Positions 1 to 7,567 of a DNA stretch of 64,000 nt are shown piece by piece; the stretch's first letter is position 1; each line of letters opens with the position of its first letter. A program made the position numbers and the translations under genes. The notes below the pieces were generated by a model, which was given only the letters and a program-made list of their open reading frames with translations, made no database searches and had not been told where the DNA came from. Origin of the DNA: Amycolatopsis vastitatis (GTDB lineage Bacteria; Actinomycetota; Actinomycetes; Mycobacteriales; Pseudonocardiaceae); assembly GCF_002234595.1 (NCBI RefSeq), contig NZ_NMUL01000007.1:248001-312000 (forward strand), given 5' to 3'.

Positions 1-834
1 GGGGCGGGACTGCTCCACCGGGGCGTCGACGGCGACCTTGACCACGGTCGGCGCGACCGCGAGGTAGTCGGCGGCCTCCGACAGCCGCAGGCGGGTCTTC
101 AGCGGCACCTGCGAGTCCCCGGCCGAGGCCGCCGCCAGCAGTGCCTCGAGCGAACCGAACTGCGTGATCAGCTTCGCCGCGGTCTTCTCGCCGATCCCGG
201 CGACGCCGGGCAGCCCGTCGGAGGGGTCGCCGCGCAGGGCCGCCATGTCCGCGTACGCCGGGCCGGCCGTCTCGCGGGGGAGGCTGTAGCGCTCGGCGAT
301 TTCGGCCGGGCCCAGCACCTCGGCCTTGGCCCAGCCCTTGCCGACGTAGATCACCGACGCGGGCGACGGCTCGGTGCGCACCAGCTGGAACAGGTCCCGG
401 TCGCCGGTGATCACCTCGACCGGGTCGGTCTTCTCGCGGGTCGCCAGCGCGCCGATGACGTCGTCGGCCTCGTAACCCGCCGCCTCCGCCGTGGCGAACC
501 CGAACGCCTCCAGCAGGTCCAGGATGATCGGCACCTGCGGGGTGAGCGTGTCGGGGACCACTTCGACGTCCGGGCCGCTGCCGGTCTCCTCGGCCACCCG
601 GTGCGCCTTGTAGCTGGGCAGCAGGTCGGTGCGGAACTTCGGCCGCCAGTCCGCGTCCAGGCAGCACACCAGCCGTGCCGGGCGCCGGTCGGTGAGGATG
701 CGCGCGATCGTGTCGGCGAACCCGCGCACGGCGTTCACCTGCGTTCCGTCCGCGGCGCGCATCGAGTCGGGCAGGGCGAAGAACGAACGGAAGTACAGGC
801 TCGCGGAGTCGAGCAGGGCAAGGGATCCGGTCAC
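1..834 (-). CDS. 5'-3' exonuclease (Pol I N-terminal-like), 3' end outside window
   Basis: Stand-alone flap/5' exonuclease of the family related to the N-terminal domain of DNA polymerase I. It would hydrolyse 5' ends or flaps during replication and repair. The 278 visible residues start MTGSLALLDSASLYFRSFF. They contain acidic metal-binding segments (CCLDAD, YEADDVIG, TGDRDLFQLV) and a helix-three-turn-helix segment (LPGVAGIGEKTAAKL) that contacts DNA. The start is GTG at 834; an in-frame GTG at 840 is the alternative. No stop codon occurs before base 1, so the C-terminus lies outside the window. No polymerase domain is visible. The gene is divergent from the peptidase at 1072, with a long palindrome between them. 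Confidence 0.85.
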   Translation of the reverse strand, partial: MTGSLALLDSASLYFRSFFALPDSMRAADGTQVNAVRGFADTIARILTDRRPARLVCCLDADWRPKFRTDLLPSYKAHRVAEETGSGPDVEVVPDTLTPQVPIILDLLEAFGFATAEAAGYEADDVIGALATREKTDPVEVITGDRDLFQLVRTEPSPASVIYVGKGWAKAEVLGPAEIAERYSLPRETAGPAYADMAALRGDPSDGLPGVAGIGEKTAAKLITQFGSLEALLAAASAGDSQVPLKTRLRLSEAADYLAVAPTVVKVAVDAPVEQSRP

Positions 835-914
835 CCGCACAGCCTGCCACGCCCGGCCCGCTCGAGGGGCGCGCCACGGGCTTCCGACGGCGCGAACGGG
901 TACTGCTCGCGCCG

Positions 915-960
915 GTCGTGAGCGCGTAACAGTGTTAGAACACTGTTACGCACTCACGAC
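915..960. repeat. 46-bp near-perfect intergenic palindrome
   Basis: Two 22-base arms (915-936 and 939-960) match at 21 of 22 positions around a 2-base centre. The core reads GCGTAACAGTGTT, then AG, then its reverse complement. It lies between the divergent exonuclease and peptidase genes, so it is not placed as a terminator. It may be a dispersed palindromic repeat or a regulator site for both genes. Confidence 0.85.
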
Positions 961-1071
961 CCGGCCACGGCAGGGAACGCTGCCTGTCGGTGGGGAGGTG
1001 GGTCACCCGGCCCGGCATGTCGTGGCCCCGGGCACGCCGGCCGCCGCGTCCGGCCCACTAGGCTCGGCCCC

Positions 1072-2214
1072 ATGTCGCGCCGTTCCCTCCACACGCCCGC
1101 CCCCGACGCCGCCGCCCTCCGCGCCCGGCTGGACCGCGCCCGCGCCGCCGCGGCCGCCGCGAGCACCGACGCCCTGCTGATCGCGCCCGGCTCCGACCTG
1201 CGCTACCTGCTCGGCCAGGCCGGCGGCTCGTTCGAGCGGCTCACCACCCTGGTGGTCCCGGCCGACGGCACGCCCGCGCTGGTCGTGCCGAAGCTGGAGG
1301 CGCCCGGCTACGCCGACGTCCCGACCGACGAGCTGGGCGTCGAGCTGCTCACCTGGGTGGACGGCGACGACCCGTACAAGCTGGTCGCCGACCGGCTCGG
1401 CAAGCCCGGCCGCGTCGCGGTCAGCGACTTCACCCCCGCCCTGCACGTGCTCGCCCTGCGGGCGGCGCTGGGTGAGGCCGAGCAGACGCTGGCCGGCCCG
1501 GTCGTGCGGGAGCTGCGGATGCGCAAGGACGCGGCGGAGATCGCGTCGCTGCGCGAGGCGGGCGCGGCGATCGACCGCGTGCACGCCCGCGTCCCGGAGT
1601 TCCTGCGGCCCGGCCGCACCGAGGCCGAGGTCGGCGCCGACATCGCCGCGGCCATCGTCGAGGAGGGCCACGTCCGGGCGGACTTCGTGATCGTCGGCTC
1701 CGGCCCGAACGGCGCCAGCCCGCACCACGACGTCTCCGGCCGCGTCATCGAGCGCGGTGACGTCGTGGTCGTCGACATCGGCGGCCCGCTGCCGGCGGGC
1801 TACAACTCCGACTCCACCCGCACCTACGCCGTCGGCGAGCCGCGTGACGCCGACGTCGCCGAGACGTACGCGGTGCTGCAGCGCGCCCAGGCGGCCGCGG
1901 TCGCCGCGGTGCGGCCCGGGGTGACCGCCGAGGCCGTCGACGCCGCCGCGCGCGACGTCATCGCCGAGGCCGGGTTCGGCGAGTACTTCATCCACCGCAC
2001 CGGCCACGGCATCGGCCTCGACGTGCACGAGGAGCCGTACATCATCGCCGGGAACGCGCTGCCGCTGGAGCCGGGCATGGCCTTCAGCGTCGAGCCGGGC
2101 ATCTACCAGCCGGGCCGGTGGGGCGCCCGGATCGAGGACATCGTCATCGTCACCGAAGCCGGCGTCGAGTCCGTCAACAACCAGCCGCACGAGCTCGTCG
2201 TGCTGGACGCATGA
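1072..2214 (+). CDS. M24 family metallopeptidase (Xaa-Pro aminopeptidase/prolidase-like)
   Basis: Cytoplasmic creatinase-fold peptidase that probably releases residues next to proline. The 380 aa include an N-terminal creatinase-like domain (about 1-140) and a pita-bread catalytic domain. Expected dinuclear-metal ligands are visible in order: Asp in VVVDIGG, Asp in DSTRTY, His in HRTGHGIG, Glu in SVEPGIY and Glu in ARIEDI. There is no signal peptide, and the length is normal for PepQ-like enzymes. Its TGA overlaps the ATG of the Lrp-type regulator (ATGA), so the two are probably co-translated. Family assignment is secure; exact peptide preference is not readable. Confidence 0.9.
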   Translation: MSRRSLHTPAPDAAALRARLDRARAAAAAASTDALLIAPGSDLRYLLGQAGGSFERLTTLVVPADGTPALVVPKLEAPGYADVPTDELGVELLTWVDGDDPYKLVADRLGKPGRVAVSDFTPALHVLALRAALGEAEQTLAGPVVRELRMRKDAAEIASLREAGAAIDRVHARVPEFLRPGRTEAEVGADIAAAIVEEGHVRADFVIVGSGPNGASPHHDVSGRVIERGDVVVVDIGGPLPAGYNSDSTRTYAVGEPRDADVAETYAVLQRAQAAAVAAVRPGVTAEAVDAAARDVIAEAGFGEYFIHRTGHGIGLDVHEEPYIIAGNALPLEPGMAFSVEPGIYQPGRWGARIEDIVIVTEAGVESVNNQPHELVVLDA

Positions 2215-2666
2215 CGCCCGGCGGCCTGGAGCCGCTGGACCAGGCGATCGTGCAGGAGCTCGCGGCCGACGGGCGGCGCAGCTTCACCGACCTCGCCGAG
2301 CGCGTCGGGCTGTCGGTGTCGGCGGTGCACCAGCGGGTGCGCCGCCTCGAGCAGCGCGGGGTCATCCTCGGCTACACCGCGCGGCTCGACGGCGAGCAGA
2401 TCGGGCTGCCGCTGACGGCGCTGATCTCGCTGACGCCGAACGACCCGGCGGCACCGGACGACTACCCCCAGCGGATCCAGCACATCAAGGAGATCGAGTC
2501 GTGCTACTCGGTGGCCGGCGACGAGTCCTACATCCTGCTGGTGCGCGTCCAGACGCCGCTGGCGCTGGAGGACCTGCTGCGCCGGATCCGGGAAGCCGCG
2601 AAGGTCTCGACGCGCACGACGGTCGTGCTGTCTACGCCGTTCGAGGGACGTTCGCCGACGTTCTGA
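2211..2666 (+). CDS. Lrp/AsnC family transcriptional regulator
   Basis: A 151-aa feast/famine regulator. An N-terminal winged HTH (residues about 8-55, with LAERVGLSVSAVHQRVRRLE as recognition region) is followed by an Asp/Lrp ligand-sensing domain. In that domain, SCYSVAGDESYILLVRV matches the usual VxGxxDYLLxV strand. The ATG at 2211 is chosen because it overlaps the stop of the upstream peptidase as ATGA and begins right before the HTH; the longer frame upstream lies inside the peptidase gene. Proteins of this family often sense amino acids, which fits co-expression with a peptidase. That link is inference. Confidence 0.88.
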   Translation: MTPGGLEPLDQAIVQELAADGRRSFTDLAERVGLSVSAVHQRVRRLEQRGVILGYTARLDGEQIGLPLTALISLTPNDPAAPDDYPQRIQHIKEIESCYSVAGDESYILLVRVQTPLALEDLLRRIREAAKVSTRTTVVLSTPFEGRSPTF

Positions 2667-2712
2667 CCCCGGCGTCCCGCCCGGCGACCGGGGCACTGGT
2701 ACGGTAAAAGGT

Positions 2713-2937
2713 ATGGCAACACGTAAGGTGACTCTTTCGCTGGACAGCGGCGCGCTGGAATTCGCCGAACGCGCCGCGAAAGCCCACGGAATCTCGGTCT
2801 CGTCCTGGCTGTCCAAGGCGGCCAGGCGCGAGGCGGTCCGCACCGGCTACACCCCGCAGAAGCCGGAACCGGGTGTCGCGGAATCGGACGAGGCCGAACG
2901 CAGCGCGGCGGAGAAGGATCTGCGTGCGCAGGGGTGA
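2713..2937 (+). CDS. Antitoxin-like small protein (MazE/RHH type)
   Basis: A 74-aa protein with a short beta strand (KVTLSLDSGALEF), two helices (AERAAKAHGISVSSWLSKAARREAV) typical of ribbon-helix-helix antitoxins, and a charged, probably disordered tail rich in Glu and Pro. The gene overlaps the following MazF-like gene by 14 bases, the usual antitoxin-first layout. A TACGGT hexamer at 2700-2705 could be a -10 element. ATG follows 7 bases later, so the transcript may be leaderless, although AAAAGG could also act as a weak ribosome site. The function is inferred from the pair. Confidence 0.7.
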   Translation: MATRKVTLSLDSGALEFAERAAKAHGISVSSWLSKAARREAVRTGYTPQKPEPGVAESDEAERSAAEKDLRAQG

Positions 2938-3223
2938 AGTCTGGACGTACCACCCCCCGACCGAACCGGCCCGGCAGCGCACGGTCGTGCTGCTGTCCTC
3001 GGACGGGGTGAACGAGTCCGAACGGCCCTGGCTGCTCGGCACCGAACTGCTCGACCGCGACCCGATGGACATCCTCGGCGTGGCGATCGACGCCCGCTAC
3101 TGGGTGTCGACGCTCAACCTGACCCGGCTGTACCGCCCGTGGTTCGACGAACGCGTCGCCGAAATCGACCAGGACGTCCAGGAACGCATCGACATCGCGC
3201 TGCGCGCCGCTCTCGACCTCTGA
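2924..3223 (+). CDS. MazF/PemK-like toxin
   Basis: A 100-codon reading frame (99 aa) starting at GTG 2924 inside the end of the antitoxin gene. Its N-terminus RRGEVWTYHPPTEPARQRTV matches the RRGEIWxx(D/N)xxP...RPVVVLS opening of MazF/PemK endoribonucleases. The following VVLLSSDGVNES is the next strand and loop. The rest is less typical. Expected role: sequence-specific mRNA cleavage, neutralised by the upstream small protein. The start is set by homology of the first residues, because the longer frame from 2873 would lie within the antitoxin gene. Confidence 0.75.
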   Translation: MRRGEVWTYHPPTEPARQRTVVLLSSDGVNESERPWLLGTELLDRDPMDILGVAIDARYWVSTLNLTRLYRPWFDERVAEIDQDVQERIDIALRAALDL

Positions 3224-3243
3224 CCTGCTGTACCGGGGGAGCC

Positions 3244-3339
3244 GGTTCGCGTACTCAGAGGGTCGGTTCGCGTACCTGGAGGGTCGGCTCACGAACCGAC
3301 CCTCCAGGTACGCAGGCCGACTCCGCGGGTACGCGAGCC
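3244..3339. repeat. Tandem 21-bp repeats with inverted copies (possible bidirectional terminator)
   Basis: Two direct 21-base units (3244-3264 and 3265-3285, differing at 3 positions) begin GGTTCGCGTAC. They are followed by inverted copies. Bases 3270-3287 and 3296-3313 form a perfect 18-base stem with an 8-base loop, and 3319-3338 resembles an inverted first unit. The array lies between the convergent toxin and SGNH genes, where a terminator is expected. No T-tract is present. Confidence 0.75.
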
Positions 3340-3342
3340 GCG

Positions 3343-4422
3343 TCAGCGGGCGACGACTTCCGGGGCCGCGTGCAGCTTGCCGTCCGCGCCCGCCAGGCAG
3401 GACGCGTTGCCGTCGCCCGCCGCGATGAACTCGGTGAGGCATTGGGCGAGCGCGGCGTGGCCGGCGGCGTTGGGGTGGAACGACTCCTGCAGCGCGTGTC
3501 CCGCCCGTTCGGTCCGGCCGAGGTCGGCCAGCTGCAGCGTCAGCCGCGTGAACCACTCCGTCGCGGGGTTCGCGCCGCCGCTGCACGCCTCGTGTTTCAC
3601 GCCTGCCTTGGCCAGGTCGAGAAACCGGGCGCCGGACTGCTGTGCGGCCGCCTTCAGGCCCGATGAGAGGACGCCGATGCCGGTCTGGGAAATCCACCGC
3701 AGGTCCTCGACCCGGAACGGGCAGCCGTTGAGGGTGCGCAGGTCCTCCGGCAGGTCGGGGCCGATCGGCGCGGCGTAGGACTGCACGATCAGCTGGTAGT
3801 CCGCGGGCACGTAACCCGCCTGCGCCAGCACCGTCTTCACGTCCGAGACCGCCTTCGCGACCTTCGGCACCATTGCGTCCACTTTGGACTGCCAGCTCTG
3901 CTTCAGTGCCGTGCTGCACGGCGGGCCGCCGGGGTCGAACCACGCCTTGAAGCACTCGGTGACCTGGTTGGAGAACTTCGGCTCGTCGTTCGCGCCGACC
4001 GCGATCACCACCGCGGCCACCCGGTGGTCCTTCACCAGCGCGGCCAGCTGCTGGGCCTGCGAACCTTCCGTCCACTGCTTGACGTCGCCGAGCGCGACCT
4101 GCTCGGCGGGCGCGCCGGAGCAGCCGAGGTTGACGTGCGCGGTGACACCGGGGACGGCGATCTTCTCGACGAACGCGTTGGGGGAGCGGTGGCACCAGTT
4201 GCCGCCCTGGCCGTTGGTGGCGGGGGTGTACTGCCCGGCGCCTTCGCCGGAGACGGTGCTGTCACCCATCGCGACGACGGTGAGCGGGCCGGTGCCGGGC
4301 GGTCCCTGCCGTGGCTGCGGGTGTCCCGGCCGGCTTTCCGAGCCGAAGAAGACGAAGAACCCGGCCAGCAAGGCCACGCACGCGAGGACCAGGGCCCCCC
4401 AATACCACCGAAGACGTCGCAT
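3343..4422 (-). CDS. Membrane-anchored SGNH/GDSL hydrolase
   Basis: A 359-aa exported esterase/lipase-type protein. From ATG 4422 the first ~30 residues (MRRLRWYWGALVLACVALLAGFF) form a signal anchor. The SGNH blocks follow: GDST with the nucleophile Ser, the block III segment GANDE, and FHPNAAGH with the catalytic His. Several Cys residues (NWCHRS, LGCSG, EACSGG, AQCL, SCLAG) suggest extracytoplasmic disulfides. The ORF extends 21 codons upstream, but MRRLRW gives a proper positively charged signal start. The substrate (lipid, acetylated glycan or peptidoglycan) cannot be read from the sequence. Convergent with the toxin-antitoxin genes. Confidence 0.82.
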   Translation of the reverse strand: MRRLRWYWGALVLACVALLAGFFVFFGSESRPGHPQPRQGPPGTGPLTVVAMGDSTVSGEGAGQYTPATNGQGGNWCHRSPNAFVEKIAVPGVTAHVNLGCSGAPAEQVALGDVKQWTEGSQAQQLAALVKDHRVAAVVIAVGANDEPKFSNQVTECFKAWFDPGGPPCSTALKQSWQSKVDAMVPKVAKAVSDVKTVLAQAGYVPADYQLIVQSYAAPIGPDLPEDLRTLNGCPFRVEDLRWISQTGIGVLSSGLKAAAQQSGARFLDLAKAGVKHEACSGGANPATEWFTRLTLQLADLGRTERAGHALQESFHPNAAGHAALAQCLTEFIAAGDGNASCLAGADGKLHAAPEVVAR

Positions 4423-4493
4423 CGCCCTCGATTCTACGGATCGGGTGATCGACTCCGGCTCCGGACACGGTGCGTCACCGGTCACAGCGCACC

Positions 4494-4548
4494 TTGACTA
4501 AGCGGACCACGGTCCGATACGGTCAAGACATAAACGGACCGTGGTCCG
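4494..4548 (+). promoter_or_regulatory. Promoter with two palindromic operators before the flavin reductase
   Basis: TTGACT (4494-4499) and TACGGT (4518-4523) are separated by 18 bases. The palindrome CGGACCACGGTCCG (4503-4516) lies in the spacer. A second palindrome, CGGACCGTGGTCCG (4535-4548), lies just past the expected start point, 32 bases centre to centre. This is a repressor arrangement. The cognate regulator (possibly TetR, MarR or HxlR type) is not adjacent. Confidence 0.75.
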
Positions 4549-4571
4549 AAAACCTGCCGAGGAGCACCGAC

Positions 4572-5201
4572 ATGCCCGAATTGCTGCACATTTCCGCCTC
4601 GCCTCGCGGCGAGGACTCCCAGTCGCTGCGCCTGGCAGCTACTTTCCTGGACACCTACCGCACCATCCACCCCGGCGCCGAGATCGACGAATGGGACCTC
4701 TGGGACGGCTCGCTGCCCGCGTTCGGCCCGGCCGCGGCCCGCGCCAAGATGACCGTCTTCGGCGGCGGCACGCCGCGGGGCGAGGAAGCCGAAGCGTGGC
4801 ACGCGGCCGCCGAAGCCTTCGCCCGGTTCGACGCCGCCGACCGGATCCTCTTCAGCGTGCCGATGTGGAACTCCGGTGTGCCGTACGTGCTCAAGCAGTT
4901 CGTCGACGTCGTCTCCCAGCCCGGCTGGGTCTTCGGCGTCGATCCGGCGACCGGCTACCGGCACCTGCTGGCCGGCCGCGGCAAGCGCGCCGCGGTCATC
5001 TACACCAGCGCGGTGTGGGGACCCGGCCTCGGCCCCGAGTTCGGCGCGGACTTCCAGGCGCCGTTCTTCACCGGCTGGCTGAACTGGACCGGCATCGACG
5101 ACGTCGCCGAGATCCGGTTCCACCCCACCCTCACCGGCGACGCCGAGGAGGCTTCCCGCACCGCTCACGAAACGGCGCGTGACGTCGCGAAGGCGTTCTA
5201 G
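4572..5201 (+). CDS. FMN-dependent NAD(P)H oxidoreductase (azoreductase/quinone reductase-like)
   Basis: A 209-aa flavodoxin-like fold enzyme. The N-terminal HISASPRGEDSQS is the FMN phosphate loop, PMWNSGVPYVLKQFVD is the AzoR/NQO family flavin segment, and YTSAVWGPG corresponds to the next FMN loop. It should transfer two electrons from NAD(P)H to quinones or azo compounds. ATG 4572 is preferred because the longer frame starts upstream of the promoter and its operators. Its stop shares bases with the stop of the convergent LysR gene. Expression is probably inducible through the paired operators upstream. Confidence 0.85.
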   Translation: MPELLHISASPRGEDSQSLRLAATFLDTYRTIHPGAEIDEWDLWDGSLPAFGPAAARAKMTVFGGGTPRGEEAEAWHAAAEAFARFDAADRILFSVPMWNSGVPYVLKQFVDVVSQPGWVFGVDPATGYRHLLAGRGKRAAVIYTSAVWGPGLGPEFGADFQAPFFTGWLNWTGIDDVAEIRFHPTLTGDAEEASRTAHETARDVAKAF

Positions 5202-6100
5202 CCGGCCTCGGTCAGGTCGGTGGCCGCCGCGAGCGCGGTGGCCAGGTCGGTGATCGTCCGCACCGCCGGATTGTCGTTGCCCGGCAACCACACCAGCTCG
5301 GTACGGGCGACGTCGCCCGCCAGCGGCACGAACGCCACGCCGGTGCGGCGGAGGCTGTGCGACGAGCGGGTCAGCCGGGTGACCCCGACCCCGGCCGCGA
5401 CCAGGCCGAGCAGCCCCTGCACGGTGGCCGCCCGCTGCACCACGCGCGGGGTGAAGCCCGCGGCGGCGAAGTCGTCGTCGTAGCCGCGGTGCCAGGGCTC
5501 CCAGCTGCTCCGCGGCGTGAGGACCCACGGTTCCGCGGCCAGGTCGGCCAGCTCCAGCGAAGCGCGGCCGGCCAGCGGATGATCGGCCGGGAGCACCGCG
5601 CAGACCTCCTCGGTCAGCAGCGTCCGCGACCTCAGGCCCTCGACCAGCGGCGGCCGGGTCAAGGCGAGGTCGAACCGGCCTTCGCGCAGGCCGTCGACGA
5701 GTTCGGCGATCGGCGCCTCGGCCGTCGTCACCGCGAGGTCGGGGAACCGCTCGCGGACCGCGCGGACCACCGGCGGCAGCAGGTAGTTCGCCGTCGTGGC
5801 GAGGAAGACCAGCCGCACGCTGCCGATCTCGCCGCGCACCGCCCGGCCGAGCGTCGCGACGGCTTCTTCGGCGCGGGCCAGCACCGCGCGGGCCTCCGGC
5901 AGGAACAGCTCCCCGACGGCGGTCAGGCGCGCCCCGCGTGCGCCGCGGTCGAACAGCCGCGCCCCCAGCGTCCGTTCCAGCACGGTGATCTGCTGCGACA
6001 GCGACTGCTGCGCGATGTGCAGGCCCGCGGCCGCGCGCGTGAAGCTGGTTTCGTCGGCGACAGCGACGAAGTAGCGAAGCTGCCGCAACTCGGGAGTCAC
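5198..6100 (-). CDS. LysR family transcriptional regulator
   Basis: A 300-aa regulator. The winged HTH is at residues about 1-65 (LRQLRYFVAVADETSFTRAA, then LHIAQQSLSQQITVLE) and a periplasmic-binding-like effector domain follows (about 90-300). GTG 6100 gives the canonical LysR beginning; the ATG at 6181 would add 27 unrelated residues and run almost to the divergent gene. It is divergent from the SDR gene at 6196, so that dehydrogenase is the likely target. A dyad CGGTG-N6-CACCG (6130-6145) lies between them. The inducer is unknown. Confidence 0.88.
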   Translation of the reverse strand: MTPELRQLRYFVAVADETSFTRAAAGLHIAQQSLSQQITVLERTLGARLFDRGARGARLTAVGELFLPEARAVLARAEEAVATLGRAVRGEIGSVRLVFLATTANYLLPPVVRAVRERFPDLAVTTAEAPIAELVDGLREGRFDLALTRPPLVEGLRSRTLLTEEVCAVLPADHPLAGRASLELADLAAEPWVLTPRSSWEPWHRGYDDDFAAAGFTPRVVQRAATVQGLLGLVAAGVGVTRLTRSSHSLRRTGVAFVPLAGDVARTELVWLPGNDNPAVRTITDLATALAAATDLTEAG

Positions 6101-6195
6101 AGGCTCAGACTGTAGCCGTGGCAGGGCATCGGTGTTGGTGCACCGGCCGTGATCGTCTCCAGGATGGAAGGAGGAAACCACTGGGAGGACAGAAG

Positions 6196-7044
6196 ATGAC
6201 GAACACCGACGGCCGCGTCTGGCTGATCACCGGCTGCTCCGCCGGCTTCGGCCGGGAAATCGCGCTGGCCGCCCTGGCCGCGGGCGACCGCGTGCTGGCC
6301 ACCGCCCGGCGCCCGGAAACCCTGGCCGAGCTGACGGACCGCGGCGGCGACCGGGTCCGCACCGCCGCACTGGACGTCACCGACGCCGGTCAAATTGGCA
6401 CGGTCGCAAAGACCGCGCTCGAAGAGTTCGGCCGGATCGACGTCGTGGTCAACAACGCCGGCAGCGGCTCGGTCGGCGCGGTCGAAGAACTCACCATGGA
6501 CGAACTCCGCGCGCTGATGGAGGTCATGTTCTTCGGCGCGGTCGAGGTCACCAAGGCCGTTCTGCCGCACCTGCGGGCGCAGGGCAGCGGCACGGTCGTG
6601 CAGATCAGCTCGATGGGCGGGCAGCTGTCCCCGCCCGGCTACGGCGCCTACTGCGCGGCCAAGTTCGCCCTGGAAGGCATCTCCGAGGCACTGGCCGCGG
6701 AGGTCGCGCCGTTCGGGGTGAAGGTGCTGATCGTCGAGCCCGGCGCGTTCCGCACCGAGTTCGGCGGCGGCCGGATGCACCGGTCCCGCACGATCGACGC
6801 CTACGCCGTTTCGACGGGAGGAACGCGCGAAGCGGTCGAGAACATGGACGGCACCCAGCCCGGCGACCCGGCCAAGGCCGCCGCGGCGATCGTCCGCGCC
6901 GTGGGCAGTGCCGACGCCCCGCTGCGGCTCGCGCTGGGCGCGGACGCCGTCGAAGCGATCCGCGCCCACCACGAGTCCGTCGCGGCGGACCTGGCCGCCT
7001 GGGAGGAGGTCAGCCGGGCCACCGCACTCGAACAGTCCTCTTAG
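6196..7044 (+). CDS. Short-chain dehydrogenase/reductase (classical SDR)
   Basis: A 282-aa NAD(P)-dependent oxidoreductase. The Rossmann motif TGCSAGFG near residue 12 is followed by a basic residue after strand 2 (TARRPE), suggesting NADPH. Also visible are NNAG, the catalytic Ser in QISSMGG and the YCAAK Tyr-Lys pair. ATG 6196 has GGAGG about 8 bases upstream. The C-terminal extension resembles SDRs annotated as oxidoreductases or ketoreductases; the substrate is unknown. Divergent to the LysR gene. Its end overlaps the convergent VOC gene by 4 bases. Confidence 0.9.
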   Translation: MTNTDGRVWLITGCSAGFGREIALAALAAGDRVLATARRPETLAELTDRGGDRVRTAALDVTDAGQIGTVAKTALEEFGRIDVVVNNAGSGSVGAVEELTMDELRALMEVMFFGAVEVTKAVLPHLRAQGSGTVVQISSMGGQLSPPGYGAYCAAKFALEGISEALAAEVAPFGVKVLIVEPGAFRTEFGGGRMHRSRTIDAYAVSTGGTREAVENMDGTQPGDPAKAAAAIVRAVGSADAPLRLALGADAVEAIRAHHESVAADLAAWEEVSRATALEQSS

Positions 7045-7394
7045 GACTGGGCATCCTGCAGCAGGCCGAGGACATTGCCGTCCGCGTCGGTGAACGTCGC
7101 CACCAGGCGCCCGTTGCCGACGTCCTTCGGCTCGTCCTTGACCTTCGCGCCCGCCGCGGTCACCTCGGCGAGCTTCGCCTCGATGTCGCCGACGTGCCAG
7201 TACGTCACCGGCCCGGTCATGCCCTGCTGCGCGCCGTTCGGCACCAGGCCGATGTGCTGGCCTTCGGCGTCGTAGCCGACGTAGTACGGCGCGTCGGCCT
7301 GCGGTTCGACGCCCAGCAGGGCGGTGTAGACGGCCTTGGCCGCGGCCAGGTCGGTGACGGGGTGCAGGACGGTCTTGATCCCCTGGGTGCTCAT
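7041..7394 (-). CDS. VOC family (glyoxalase/bleomycin resistance fold) protein
   Basis: A 117-aa single-domain VOC protein with two beta-alpha-beta-beta-beta repeats. The first runs from IKTVLHPVTDLAAAKAVYTALLG and the second from VTYWHVGDIEAKLAEVTAAGA to FTDADGNVLGLLQ. Proteins of this size act as dimers that bind a metal or small hydrophobic ligand. The Glu/Gln and His metal positions are only partly conserved here, so it may bind rather than convert its ligand. It is divergent from the FAD monooxygenase at 7568, across 173 bases. Confidence 0.82.
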   Translation of the reverse strand: MSTQGIKTVLHPVTDLAAAKAVYTALLGVEPQADAPYYVGYDAEGQHIGLVPNGAQQGMTGPVTYWHVGDIEAKLAEVTAAGAKVKDEPKDVGNGRLVATFTDADGNVLGLLQDAQS

Positions 7395-7567
7395 CTTCGG
7401 TGCTCCTGAAGTCGTGGTCTGCGGTACGTCGCTTGCGGGACGACACTGACGCTATTCCCGGCCCGCTGAGCAGCGCTTCTCGATTCCTGATCGGTTGCCA
7501 CACCCGGCGGTCGCCGATCGCCGTACACTGCGGACCGTCATCCGGACGGGGCGATGGGGGGACCGCG

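Noticed and set aside
1003..2190. Long minus-strand frame opposite the M24 peptidase
   Set aside because: Antisense shadow with GC-driven composition (DGLGGHPG, RRRGDRGR style). The plus strand has clear catalytic motifs.
3244..3339. Possible CRISPR-like repeat array
   Set aside because: Units are contiguous without spacers and include inverted copies; no cas genes.
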